A stretch of DNA of 64,000 nucleotides from Thalassia testudinum (Eukaryota > Streptophyta > Magnoliopsida > Alismatales > Hydrocharitaceae). The stretch covers positions 35,422,501-35,486,500 of the forward strand of contig JAZHRO010000002.1 in NCBI GenBank assembly GCA_037157565.1, written 5' to 3'. The position numbers were made by a program, and so were the translations under genes. Numbering within the stretch: position 1 is the stretch's first letter; each line of letters begins with the position of its first letter. The notes under the pieces are model-generated. The model had not been told where the DNA came from and searched no databases. It saw nothing but the letters and a program-made list of their open reading frames with translations. Positions 44,775-56,680 of the stretch are shown here, piece by piece.

Positions 44775-46806
44775 ATGGATGATGACGTTAAGGGAAGTGA
44801 TGAACCACCTATGCAAAATCTCAATGACTCAACCGAATCTAGCGTGTTTAAATTAGAGGTTCAAATGAGAAAGAATAGAAGTCGAGAAAGATCAGATGTG
44901 TGGGAGCATTTTACTAAATGTAAAAATAAAGAAGGAAGAATTAATGTAATTTGTAAGTATTGTGGTATGTCCTATGTTTATGTTAGTAAAAATGGAATCC
45001 ACACGCTATGGATTCATGTTCAATAAAAGTGCAAAAAGAGTCCATTACGTTCTAATTTATCATCAAGTAGACAAAGAACATTAACATTTCAACCAATTAG
45101 GAAACAAGGAGAGAATTCTCTTGCATTATGGAAATACGATGAGGAAGTTGTAAGGGAAGCTTTAGATAGGATGATCATTGTTGATGAATTGCCTTTTAAT
45201 TTTGGAGATCATGAGGGCTTCAAATATTTTATGTTAGTGGCTCAACCTAAGTTTAAGCCAATTTCTAGAAACACCGTGACTAGAGATATTATTAAGGTTT
45301 ATGCACATGAGAAGATGAAATTGAAAAATATTTTTAAAGAAAGTGAAGGTCAGATTTGCTTTACAAGTGATCTATGGACTTCCATTCAAAATATTTCATA
45401 TTTATGTTTGACTGCACATTCCATTGATAATGAGTGGAAGTTAAAAAAAAAATCATCAATTTTTGCACCATGTCAGGTCACAAGGGAAAAGAAATTGGAA
45501 AATTGATTGAAGGATGTCTTCTTGAATGGGGATATGAGAGGGTGGGAACAATCACTTTAGACAATGCTAGCGCAAATGATGTGGATGTCAATTATTTGAA
45601 ATCCAAATTTGGTAAGAGAAATGACAATATTCAAAATGGAAAATACATTCACATAAGATGTTGTGCTCACATCTTGAATCTAATAGTAAAAGATGGTATT
45701 GGAGAGATGCAAGCATCAATTTCTCGGATTCGTGATGCTATCAAGTACGTAAGGAGCTCATCTACTAGAGGATTATATTGAAGAAATATGTTGGACAAGA
45801 GAGAATTCCTTTTAAGTCAACACTATGTCTTGATGTTCTAACCAGGTGCAATTCCACTTATTTGATGTTGGAAACTGCTCTAAAGTTTCAAAAAGCATTT
45901 GAAAGAATGGAAGAGAAAGACCCTCAATTTAGTTCCGAACTTGATTTGGGTCCACCTACTGAAGAAGACTGGAAGCATGCTTATGTGTTAACTAAGTTTT
46001 TGAAATGCTTTTTTGATGTCACCAAACGTTTGTCAGGAAATCTTTATGTTACAACTAATATTTATTTTCATGAAGTTTGTACGACAGAGAATATTTTGAC
46101 TGATTGGTCTAAAAACAATGATCATATCTTGCAAGCAATGGCAAAAAGGATGAAAGAAAAATTTGAAAAATATTGGGAAAGCTCAGACAAAGTCAACATG
46201 TTATTATTGGTTGCTGTTTTTTTAGATCTTCGTTTCAAATTGAAGTATATGAAATTTTGTTCCTCTAAAGTGTATGCAAAAGAGCATATCTTGGAGTTAG
46301 TTGACAACCTCATGTCTTTCATGAATGAGCTTTATGAACATTATAAGTTGCTTGACTTGAGTAGCCAACCATCATTAAGAAGTGAAGAAAATGCAATCGA
46401 TTTCCATGAATGTAGATGAATATGAAGATTACACAGATATTGGCTTTGAAAGTGAATTTCAAAGGCATCTCCAAGAGGAACAAAGTGAAGAAATCAAAAC
46501 AACAATAAATAGATATTTTGATGAGCCATGTGAGAAGGATGACCAAAATTTCAATACTTTAGATTGGTGGAAGGTTCATAGATAAAAATATCATATTTTA
46601 TCTTTGATAGCAAGAGATGTGTTAGCTATTTCAGTGTCCATTGTGTCCTCGGAGTCTACTTTTAGTACGAGAGGGCACATACTTGATCGGTTCAAAAGTT
46701 CATTGATACATAAGATTTTTGAATGCTTGATTTGCTGTGAAGATTGGTTGAGATCTTCTCCGATAAAAGAGGTAGAAGAAAAAGTTGAGGATCTTGAAGA
46801 AATTTA
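44775..46806 (+). pseudogene. hAT (RICESLEEPER-like) transposase pseudogene
   Basis: Start MDDDVKGSDEP. A BED zinc finger is at 44880-45020 (VWEHF, CKYC, HTLWIH), the catalytic-region TSDLWTS near 45366, LDNASAND near 45560, a DUF4413-type region (LLLVAVFLDLRFKLKYMKF) near 46200, and the C-terminal hATC dimerisation domain (VSSESTFSTRGHILDRFKSS) near 46640-46800. Five lesions are visible: a stop at 45024, a frameshift at an A-run near 45443, a frameshift near 45778, one near 46385, and a stop at 46583. Family is clear; this copy cannot make transposase. It may still move with help because its ends look intact. Confidence 0.9.
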
Positions 46807-47640
46807 ACTTTCAGGTACCTTAAACTTTTATTTCCTATTTACACATTTTCTCTTTTCAAATTTTAATTACCTACTCATAATTTTAATGCATTTTTATTGT
46901 AGTAATCATTGTGGATTTAGGAGATTTAGAGTATCATGAAGGAGTTCATTTAACATTTGTGATCACAAATTATGGATAATTGAGGGAGCTCAGGGTGAGG
47001 GACCTGGGGAGGTATAATGACAGCCTGTTGGCGAAATGGGTGGGAAGCCTTTTAAGTGTTCTAAATTTTTATAATCTACTGGTTAGTAAAGTAATTCTTA
47101 ATTTGTTTCCTTTGTCTTGCAGGAAAAATTGAAGTAATTAGAGTTTGAAGTAAATGGAGTATTTCCTATGAATTTTATTTAGCTTCAGTGATTATGTTGC
47201 TTTGTGATTGGAAATTTAAAAACTTTATTGTGATTGTATAACCTCAAAGACTCTTCTTTATTGTTATTCTAAGAATCGTTGGACTCATTTTGTAATCATG
47301 TTATGAATTATAAATTGTTTAGTGTTTACATTTAATTCTAAGTGTATTGTGTTTATGAAGGATTTTTTAAAGTTTGCAAATTGCTTATAAAAATTGGTAA
47401 GTCCATTTACTTATTTACTTTTTAAACTTTAATATTCTAAAATTTATATTAAAAAATCTATATTTGACTTGTAGGTTTTTTTTTATTGTCAATGATTGGT
47501 TTGGAGTCCAGCTAAGGGTATTACTGATTTGGAGAGAACCTTAGCAGGTATTTAGTAATACATTTCCTCAAGTCGGTAACTTTTATAAACATGTACATAT
47601 TATCAAATGATTATCTTATAAACCAAAATCTGAAATTGGG

Positions 47641-47872
47641 TGCAGAGATGGCTGGAACTAGTGAGAGTGCAGCAACTCTACCACCTCCTCCTCGTCCTGA
47701 TGCTATTGTTAATACTTCTGCTGCTACCAGTAGCAGGGAAGCCATTGGTTCTCTCCAAACTTTGGACCTAAGCTTTTATATACATATATCAGGTATGCCT
47801 TTATTTTTTTCTTTTACCGTAATACAACTATCAAGTTTTTTTTGTTTTTACTTATTTTATTTATTTTTTTAG
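47641..47872 (+). other. Short ORF near hAT 3' end, unassigned
   Basis: MAGTSESAATLPPPPRPDAI opens a low-complexity Ser/Thr/Pro stretch of about 40 codons before hydrophobic, T-rich sequence. It might be the first exon of a second hAT-like transposase, since such N-termini are Ser/Thr-rich, but no BED finger follows. Confidence 0.2.
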
Positions 47873-48142
47873 AAGATATAAGTTATTTTTGAGTATAAAA
47901 TGTTTTGTTTTCAAGTATGAAAAATATAGAAATATGAAGGAAATAAATATAAGTTTTGAATTTTTTGACCACCAATAACCTACTTAACCCAACCCAACTC
48001 AACCTAATTTTTATGGGTTAGGTTGGGTTTGGTTTGGTAGTATACTGGGTTGGGTTGGATTGGAAAAATCCCAATCGAAAAATTATGAGTTGGATTTAAG
48101 TTGAATCTCAATTCAACTCAACCCGACCTGTGTACACCCTTA

Positions 48143-50417
48143 GAGAGACGTCTATTTCTGCGAGGGTGAGGATATATGTGAAGTCTTTTGCATACTCCAT
48201 GCTTGTCCATGTGCACAAGAGGACCTCCATATTAGGAAGAAATTTGGAAAACAAACTGCCATTTTCACGGCCAAATATACGCATGCCCTCTACAAGATCG
48301 GGGCACGTTCCCTGGAAGTGAAGTCGTACCTAGAGGTTTGTTTCTTTTCGAAAATCAGCCGGTCCACACCTCTGCTTGGCTTCAGCCGTGTGATCGACCG
48401 TGGATCACCGGTAGTTCTATTAGGAAATTGGAAAAGTTTCCTATTTAGCTTTTTTTTTGTTTTTTTTCGGTTGGCTTGACACCTCACAAGTGAAGACGTA
48501 CAAGTTAAAAAAGATTCGAACTTTTTATCTTTCATTTGAAGTCTTTTCCTAGGCATTGTCTTTGATTTACATTACTAGCAAAAAAAAAAAAAATAGAGGT
48601 AGCATGAATTATAATATAAATTGGAGATTGCCCCACGGATACTACTTACTAGTCTTGAAAGAAAGATTGAAAAGACACATTTATTAGGATACATCTTCAA
48701 TATTTATAAAGCAATATCCCTTGATTGTCGTCATATACCAGAGATATTTATTTTTAAGAGACATTCCTTGGAATACCCCTTTAGCTTACTTTTTGGGATA
48801 TATATTTTTTTGTGCTATGAAATTGCCACCTCCTTCCATCATCTTTTTTCTTTCACCACAACAACCATACTATTATACCCCCTTGCAAACTATACATTAT
48901 CTACCACCACGATGGCAATCTTACTAGCTATCACCTCCTCCCCTCCCCTTCAAGCTCCTCCTTTTAAAGGAAGTAGCACATAATGGTAGTGTGGATAATT
49001 TTACAACTTTTCAAAACAAAAAAAAAAAAACTAATCCCATAGAGTTAAATGTGAAAAATGATTTTCCAATCATACCAGTTAGGAAGTGTACCTCCCTAAT
49101 TAGCTGCCATGAGATAATGGTAGTGCATGGCAACTATAGCTGCATCTCTATGCAAAGTCCTCAAAAGAAGTCCCAACTCCTTTGAATTGTTGATGAAACC
49201 TAGCACTTGAGTTGCATGAAGAAGGCATTCTTCTTTCACAGCAAAGTTTCCTCCCTTCTTCTCTAAGGCACGTAACCACCAACGGAGATGGAGAGTAAGA
49301 TGGCGACTGGGATTCTAGAGAGAGGGTTGAAGAAATCACCTACTTCTTGTTAGGCTTGATCTCTATTTACAAATAGGTAGAATCCTAAATACTAATAGAA
49401 TTCCTTCTATTAGAATATACCTAAATGTCTTCTTCATGATACAATTTAACGAGAGAAAATCCCAGCACATTAGTATTTATGACAATGCTATTGGTACTTC
49501 TCTGAGCACGATTAATTTTATATTCAATCAATTGAAATATATAACTTAAACTCCGCAATGCTATGTTACTTGCTATATTATGTTATAAGGATATTTTCGG
49601 GTAATCCATAGTCCATCTCCATCTATGATTAAGATCACTTGAGATCAAGGGTTAAGATCAAATATTTATCTTGTTTGATCCTAATAATCAATTCTCAATT
49701 ATTTAATTAAAAAATCCCCATAGATAAATTAATTTGAGCATTATTCTATAATTCATTAATTATGAATAATCTCTAATTTTTCAATAAATCCCATACTTAT
49801 CAAAACCATCATACAATCCCTAGAGAAGTATGATGGCTAATGACTTGTTAAGGAAAAAGCCAACCTCTAAGATATCCCCATATGTCCCACATATATGGAG
49901 ACACATATAACTTATTCAAAATTTAGAATCCAATCCCAGTGTCACCCTTTCAAAACTAATTTGTATAAAGACCATTATGCTTTGGATAAAAGAAATAATG
50001 AATAATTTCTCAAAATTCGTTTAGTTCCTTTATTCCTATTTTGATTTTCCTATGACAACAACCATTGATGGAATTGGACCAATCTAAAGCTATAATGATA
50101 GAGCTTGGACTTTACTCCAACTATTGGAGTTGTGTGTGGATCATATATTGAGAAGCTATCAACATCCTCTACTAAATCCCATAGATTGGCTTCTTGGTAT
50201 GTTGGTAAAAGTGCACTAGAGGAAAGGGGACATGAATGGTGCAATTAAATGATAATATAAAAAAAAATGGATAAGATTCAAACCACAATAAAACATCAAA
50301 CCACAATAGATAAGATATTTTTAGGTGGAAAACCCTAATGGGTGAGAACCACTAGATAGACTTCCCTAATCTAAGATCTCTCAATTGATCTTTGTAGATC
50401 AATTTACTATCCACACC
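48143..50417. other. AT-rich intergenic region, no supported gene
   Basis: Resumes the pre-insertion sequence after the hAT target duplication. I see poly-A runs (48582, 49018), low-complexity AT, and no ORF with a recognisable family. The 48130-48330 stretch has balanced composition and could be an exon fragment, but nothing confirms it. Confidence 0.35.
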
Positions 50418-51131
50418 TGTTACGAACGTGGGCGTCAGACATAGTTTAAGACATCTGGGAAGTGGCCCAGACGTCTAGAACCCTTCCCAGACGTCTGGTA
50501 TTAAATTTTTTCGGCGTATGGGTTCGCATCTGCGCGCGTGCGTGCGCAAACTGAATCCATCGCCTTCGTCCTGCTCTTTCTCTCCCTCCCTACAGACGAC
50601 GCCGCTTCTCTTCTCCCTCTCCCCGCGCTGCCCTTAAATAGCATTGCCCTCTCCCTCACCCTCACTCCACCGCCTTTCCTCTTCTCCTTCTCCTTGCCAG
50701 CGAGAGTGCAAGCGAGCGAGTGAGCGAGTGCGGCAGCAGTGGCCGCAGCGAGCGTGCGTGAAGGAGTGTTGTGGGAGGAAGAAGGAAGCTCGACCGCAAA
50801 GGTGCAAGCTTTCCGGGGGAGCTAGAGCTAGCCGGCGGGCGAGCGGCGAGCGAGGGGTGTCGCAGAGGAGTTGCTGCAGCTCGGGCAGCAGGCAGACGCG
50901 GCGCGGCCGTGCATCGCAGGCGGAGAGCGAAGAGGGTCCTGATTCTGGGAAAATTTCCCAGAATCATACGTCTGGACTTACGTCCAGACGACGCAGAAGA
51001 CGTTTGGAGGAAGGTCCAAATGTTTGACAGGTACAATATTTTCCTATCTTCTCCTTTTTACGCGTGTACGGCCATGCAGCCATCCACTGCATTCTTCTGC
51101 GCCTCTTCGTGATGAGAGCAGGTGTGTGTGT
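50418..51131 (+). repeat. LTR fragment of the same family as the 13603-16266 solo LTR
   Basis: Starts TGTTACGAACGTGGGCG and tracks 13603-14300: CTGGGAAGTGGCCCAGACGT, GCGCAAACTGAATCC, CCTCTCCCTCACCCTCACTC, then CAGAATCATACGTCTGG. It is cut at 51131/51132 by the end of the element F LTR. A perfect inverted repeat GATTCTGGGAAA/TTTCCCAGAATC is at 50940-50964. Confidence 0.7.
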
Positions 51132-51502
51132 TGGTGACAGTTTTGCAACCGCGGCTAGTCTTTGTTTGTTTTAATGCTTATTACAGTAATGTCGTTGTGG
51201 TATAAAATAAGACAGCTACGGTTGTCGTTACCATTAAAATTTTACTCGGAAATAGTTTCCCGAGGTCGAACTCAGGGCCTTTTTACGCGTGTACGGCCAT
51301 GCAGCCATCCACTGCATTCTTCTGCGCCTCTTCGTGATGAGAGCAGGTGTGTGTGTTGGTGACAGTTTTGCAACCGCGGCTAGTCTTTGTTTGTTTTAAT
51401 GCTTATTACAGTAATGTCGTTGTGGTATAAAATAAGACAGCTACGGTTGTCGTTACCATTAAAATTTTACTCGGAAATAGTTTCCCGAGGTCGAACTCAG
51501 GG
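51053..51502. repeat. Exact 225-bp tandem duplication across a transposon junction
   Basis: 51053-51277 and 51278-51502 look identical over their full length. Each unit contains about 79 bp of the 50418 LTR family followed by about 146 bp of the element F LTR end, so the duplication arose after F inserted. Confidence 0.9.
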
Positions 51503-51971
51503 AGCTACTGGAATTTTAGAAGTACAATGTTCCTTTATTACAAAAATAAGAGAGAGAGAGAGAGAAGGAGAAATAGATTTCTGTCTTTTGGATTTTTCTT
51601 CTTCTCTTCTTTCTCTCTTTGCTTGTCTTCTTCTTCTCTTCTATCTCTTTTCTTTATCTTTACGGGTCTTCTTCCTTGGCTCTGATTGCCTTCAGTTCCT
51701 CTTCTTCTTCTGCTTATCTTCTATTTCTTTTCTTCTTCAGTTCTTCTTCTTTTTCTTGCCGTTATCTTCTTTCTTCCTTCTTCTCTTTTCTTTCTCTTCA
51801 GCTGCGGAGCCTTTTCTTTTCTTTTTCTTCTTCTCTGCTTTATCTTCTCTGAGGCTTCATTCGTCGTCTGATATTGCAATCAGAGGACTTAAACGGCAGT
51901 CTGCTACAGGGTTTTCTTTTCTTCCTTTGCTGCTTCTTCTTCTTCTCTTCTTCTTCTTCTTCTTCTTCTTC
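51132..51971 (-). repeat. 3' LTR fragment of element F
   Basis: The sense (minus) end reads ...ACTGTCACCA. It matches 59674-60290 closely, including the U5 block, the GA run, the purine-rich stretch and a mutated GTCGTCTGAT hairpin near 51865. It breaks off in a (CTT)n run where it joins pol sequence. Confidence 0.8.
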
Positions 51972-54900
51972 TTCCTGTCAGCTTTCTACCCCAGGACCGC
52001 TCCTACAGCGAAATCGGATGCATCGCACATGATCTCAAAGGGTTGAGACCAGTCAGGGGATTGTAGGATAGGTGCCTGGGTGACTCGGTCATGAAGGTTT
52101 TCAAAGGCTAGTGTGCATTCCTTGGAGATTTCAAAGGGTACATCCTTAGAGAGAAGAGAAGTCAAGGGGCGTGCGATTTTCGAGAAATCAGGAATGAAAC
52201 GACGATAAAAATCGACGTGCCCTAGGAAAGAACGGATGTCCCTGATCGAGCTAGGCATAGGAAGGCGAGAGATCAGATCAACCTTAGCTTGATCCACTTG
52301 GATGCCCTTCTCTGAGATTAAATGTCCCAGGACAATTCCCTCAGGCACCATGAAATTGCTCTTTTCCCAGGAAAGAACCAAATTCACATCGATGCATCGC
52401 CTGAGTATTTGGACCAAGTGTTGGAGGCAATCGTCAAATGATGCTCCAAAAACTAAAAAGTCATCCATGAAGACTTCCAGAAAGTCACCTACCATATCTA
52501 AGAATATGGCAAGCATGCACCGCTGAAAAGTAGCGGGTGCATTGCAAAGACCGAAAGGCATCCTTCGGAATGCGTACGTTCCAAAGGGGCAGGTGAACGT
52601 GGTCTTCTCTTGCTCCTTAGGATGGATTGCCACCTGGTTGTAACTGGAGTACTCGTCAAGAAAGCAGAAGAACCTATTTCCCGCTAGTTTCTCGAGAATC
52701 TGATCAATGAAAGGTAGTGGGAAATGATCCTTCTTTGTGGAGGAATTGAGTCGGCGGTAATCTATACAGACTCTCCACGAGTTGGCTAATCGGGTAGGAA
52801 TGACTTCTCTGGTTTCAGTCGTTATAGTGGTGAGTCCTACCTTTTAGGCACAACCTGAATTGGGCTCACCCAACGACTATCGGAGATCGAGTAGATGATC
52901 CCGACATCTAACCACTTGATGATCTCCTTTTTCACGACCTCCTGCAGATTGGGGTTCAAGCGTCTCTGCATTTCACGAGAAGGTCGTGCGCCCTCTTCTG
53001 AATAGATATGATGAGTACAATACGAGGGACTTATTCCAGTCAGATCATCGAGAGTCCACCCGATGGCTCTACGATGTTGCTGGAGGACAGCAATCAGACG
53101 GGATTCCTGTTCGGGATTGAGCTTGGAATTAATAATCACAGGAAGGGTCTAATTAGAATCCAGAAAGATGTATTTCAAGTGAGCAGGAAGGGGCTTTAGT
53201 TCGAGGATGGGGTTATCAGCAGCGGCGGGTGGTTCAGAATAGATGTGAGGTTCAAGGGTAGGAGCTATTGGGTTGTCTAAATCTGGATTCGACTCCTCTA
53301 TTTGAGGGTCAAGATCTTTCTTCGGTTGATGAGGTATAATGAGGTCATTCTGAAAGTGTGTTTCATCAACTAAAGCTCTAATGTCACAAATCTGTTCGAT
53401 GACACCGCAATTGATTCCTTGTTGGGCCTTAAATATATTAGTTTTCAGGGTTTGATTTTCAAATTTAAGCTCTATTTGACCCTCCTCACAGCTAATGTTG
53501 GCTCTAGCAGTAGCCAAGAAAGGTCTCCATAGAATGATTGGTGTATCCCTAGGGTTTTCAGGTGCGTCCATGTCTAAGACTATAAAGTCTACAGGAAAGT
53601 AGAAATCCTGCACTCTTACAATAACATCCTTGAGAATCCCTTTTGGTGACTTTATAGATCGATCTGCTAATTGTAATGTCACCTCAGTTGGTTTTAGCTC
53701 AGATTCTTCTAGATGGTTAAGTAAGGATGTGGGTATCAGATTTATGGAAGCACCCAAGTTTAGCAAAGCTCTATCAAATTGGGTATCACCTATCTTGCAG
53801 GAAATCAGGGGAGTACCAGGATCTTTAGCCTTGGGTGGGAGTCTGCTTAGGATTACAGAACTGGCTTGCTCTGACAGAACAATTGGACTCCCACTCTTGG
53901 TTCGCGGCTTACGCTGGGGTGTACACACATTCTTTAAAAATTGTACGTAAGCCGGTACGTGGCAGATTGCAACCATCAAGGGGATGTTTATGTGGACCTG
54001 CTCAAAGAGCTTGACCAGATCCTCCTCAGGTGCCACGGGCTTGGTAGTCTTCTTTCCCTTGGTCAAGGCCTCAGGAAACGGAACCTTGGTTGGTTCTTCT
54101 AGGATAGGTCCAGGCCCTTGATCTGGGATAGGGATAGGAACGTCCTGGATCACTACCAGGCTTGGAGTGGTTTGGATGAGGTGGATCTTGGGTTTCCTTA
54201 CCACTACGGGTTGTCACGGAATTAAGTCCTGCCTTATTTTGGTTAGGATTGGGTAAGATGGGTTGTTGCTGATAGCCCGCAAAAGAAGTGGAAGCCTCAA
54301 TCCCATCGGGTGAAGGGACAGAGGGGGCCTGATAAATCGTGTGGGCTTGGCCCGTGTTTGGGTTCATAACGCGCCGCTGTGTTGGCACGTTATTCGGGTT
54401 AGGAAGAGGTTGGGAAGGAAGTGTGCCTAGCTGGCGAGAATTTGCCAACTGGGCCAGTTGATTTCGGACCTCTGCAAGTTCGTCCTTATGCTATTTTTGG
54501 ATAGCCGCATTCATTCTTTGAATGTCAGCCAGAGTCTGAAGGATAAGGGACATTTGATCCTGATTTGTCCCTGATGGATAAGTAGGGTTGGGCCGAGGCT
54601 GAGGCGGCTGGTAAGGACGAGGGGGTTGTGGGCGGGACTGAAAGGGTGGTCTTTGGGTTTAGGAATTTCCCGCCCATTGAAAGTTGGGATGGTTTCGCCA
54701 TCCAGGGTTGTAGGTGTTGGAAAATGGGTCGTTCTGGATGGCGTTGAGGTCCTCGCAGGTCTGAGGAACCTCCAGAGAATCAGAGAAAGGGGGAATGGAA
54801 TTCCCCGGGCTGGTATAGAAAGGATCGGATGGCCCTCCGATCCGAGAATCAGATGATGGATATGGATCCATCCCAGGAGAAGATCGATGGAGAATGTTTT

Positions 54901-55986
54901 GCACAATCTCCCGTGTGGAAGGAGGCTGTGCAAAAGAGCTGTGCGTAGAGGTGGCTCGCTGCAAGTGCTGAGTCAACTCATCCACCTTCTTTTCAATGAT
55001 TGAGACCTTGTCCAATCGACTGGCCATTAATTCCAGGTCGACTGATGCGGACAGGCCCTGCATCTCATGTGCTCCCCTAAGATTCGTCGATGCGCGGGTA
55101 TTCGTCCTGTCGAATAATCCCATGGAGTCATTGTTGATGGAGTTCTCGCACATGTTTTCGAGAATCTCCCACACGGTGTCCTCATGTTACCCATGATATT
55201 CCCTCCGCAAGTTGCATTGACGAAAAGACGGATGTCTTCATGAAGTCCCTGGTAAAAAGATTGGACTTGTTCCCATTTAGGAACTCCGTGATGGGGGCAC
55301 TTTCTCATGAGATCCTGAAAGCGATCCCATGCCTCATGGAGAGGTTCCCCTGTTTGCTGAGTGAAGTGAGTAATCTGATGGTGCAAGGCATTGGTCCGAC
55401 CAATGGGAAAGAACTTTTTCAAAAATTTGGACTGAAGTTCTTCCCAAGTGTTGATCGGCCGGGTCTGGGTTTGATACCAATGAGCGACCTTGTCCATAAG
55501 AGAGAAGGAGAACATCTTCATGAGAAGAATGTCCCGATTTTGTGCATCTGACCCAAAAGTTTGGGCCAGATGCTTCAGCTATTTGATGTGCTGAAAGGGA
55601 TCTTCGGAATTAAGCCCATAGAATTTAGGTATAGCATGAATCATATTGGGCTTTAATTCAGAATCAGGTCCTCCAGCTGGGATTCTGACTCGAGGCTCAA
55701 TGGCTACCGCAGCAGGATTATAATGGTCCCGCATCATAGGACGCTGCGGTGGGTGCACAAAGTTTTGGAAGAGGTCATTGAGTCGCTAGAGCTGGTGCTC
55801 CAGATTGTTTTCTTCCTCAACTGGCTGAGCCATGATGGGGGAAGAAGAAGAACTTGGTTCAGTATCAGATGAGAGAATAATGTGGTTGGGTTGCTGCACA
55901 AACACGGGCATCGAGGCTTGGCCTTGACAAGAGTGAATTCTTAAAGGAGGTCTTAAGGGTGGTCTTAAGGACCTCCTACCGTACAT
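51972..55986 (-). pseudogene. Degenerate gag-pol of element F
   Basis: The minus-strand frame begins MYGRRSLRPP like element B, and the same gag, TTRSGK, protease (ALLNLGASINLIPTSLLNHL), RT (VFMDDFLVFG) and start of RNase H ([13 protein letters not shown]) can be followed. It is broken by several stops and frameshifts: near 55786, 55185, 54660, 54493, a shift near 54130, 53149 and 52840. Pol stops 12-15 bases after a TAG at 51986 that replaces the Gln of VLGQK; RNase H, integrase and the whole post-pol region are deleted. Estimated by eye at roughly 90 percent protein identity to B. Where B has its TGA, F retains two arginine codons. Confidence 0.9.
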
Positions 55987-56680
55987 GCACTATTGGAATA
56001 GATGAGTTTAGAAGCTGCTGGACCCAATCGAGACACCCAAAAATTGTTGGGTGACTATAGAGGTGCAGGGCAGATGGACCCCTTGATCAAAAAGATCGTT
56101 CACCTGAGAATTACCTGGGCAGCCAGAGAGAGTGAGTCCCGCGAAGACCCCTACACGGTAGAGCGTCCCCACGGGTTACAGGGTTTCCCCCACCCGACCT
56201 CTCTTGTCACTGCGGTTGCAGGTAGACCAGAATGGGGATCTTGACCTCTTAAGTCTACCTCTTTTACTTTAAGATCAGGGTGCTTAAGGTTCCACTTGAA
56301 CTCTTAGGTATTTTGGGTGAAAAAGTGATCTAATTTTAAGGTTGGTTGACCCAAGGGGTCAACTTCACCTCTTGCTCCTTTGAGATCTTTTGGGTCCTTT
56401 CTTTTTAAGGTTCAAATGGGTTTAACAGCCTGATTTGCTTAGGGTTCCTCTTGTATAGATCTTTTCAAACAAGGTTTAGGCACACCTCTTTTTGGGAAGA
56501 TCTTTTCTTTGTTAATAGAAGGTGTGTCTCTAGAAACCCTCGATTTTCAATCCTTGGATTGGCTCTAGTTGGTCCATTTTAGTTGCCTCAAAATTTTAGT
56601 ATTTAGGGCTCAATCAAGAAGGTTTTAGCCCTAGTTACCTTAGTTGGATGAACAGTTAAGCATGTGTTGAAATAGGCAAC

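Larger units (their letters stand above)
43291..48142 (+). mobile_element. hAT DNA transposon, 4852 bp
   Basis: Left end TAGGGGTGTATATGGGTTGG; right end on the complement TAAGGGTGTACACAGGTCGG. These are imperfect terminal inverted repeats of about 20 bp. Flanks GAGAGATG (43283-43290) and GAGAGACG (48143-48150) are an 8-bp target duplication with one mismatch, the hAT length. Both subterminal zones are full of GGGTTGG / CCAACCC words on opposite strands (43300-43480, 47975-48130), as hAT elements commonly show. It contains one decayed transposase; 43500-44770 and 46810-47970 hold no confident gene. Confidence 0.9.
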
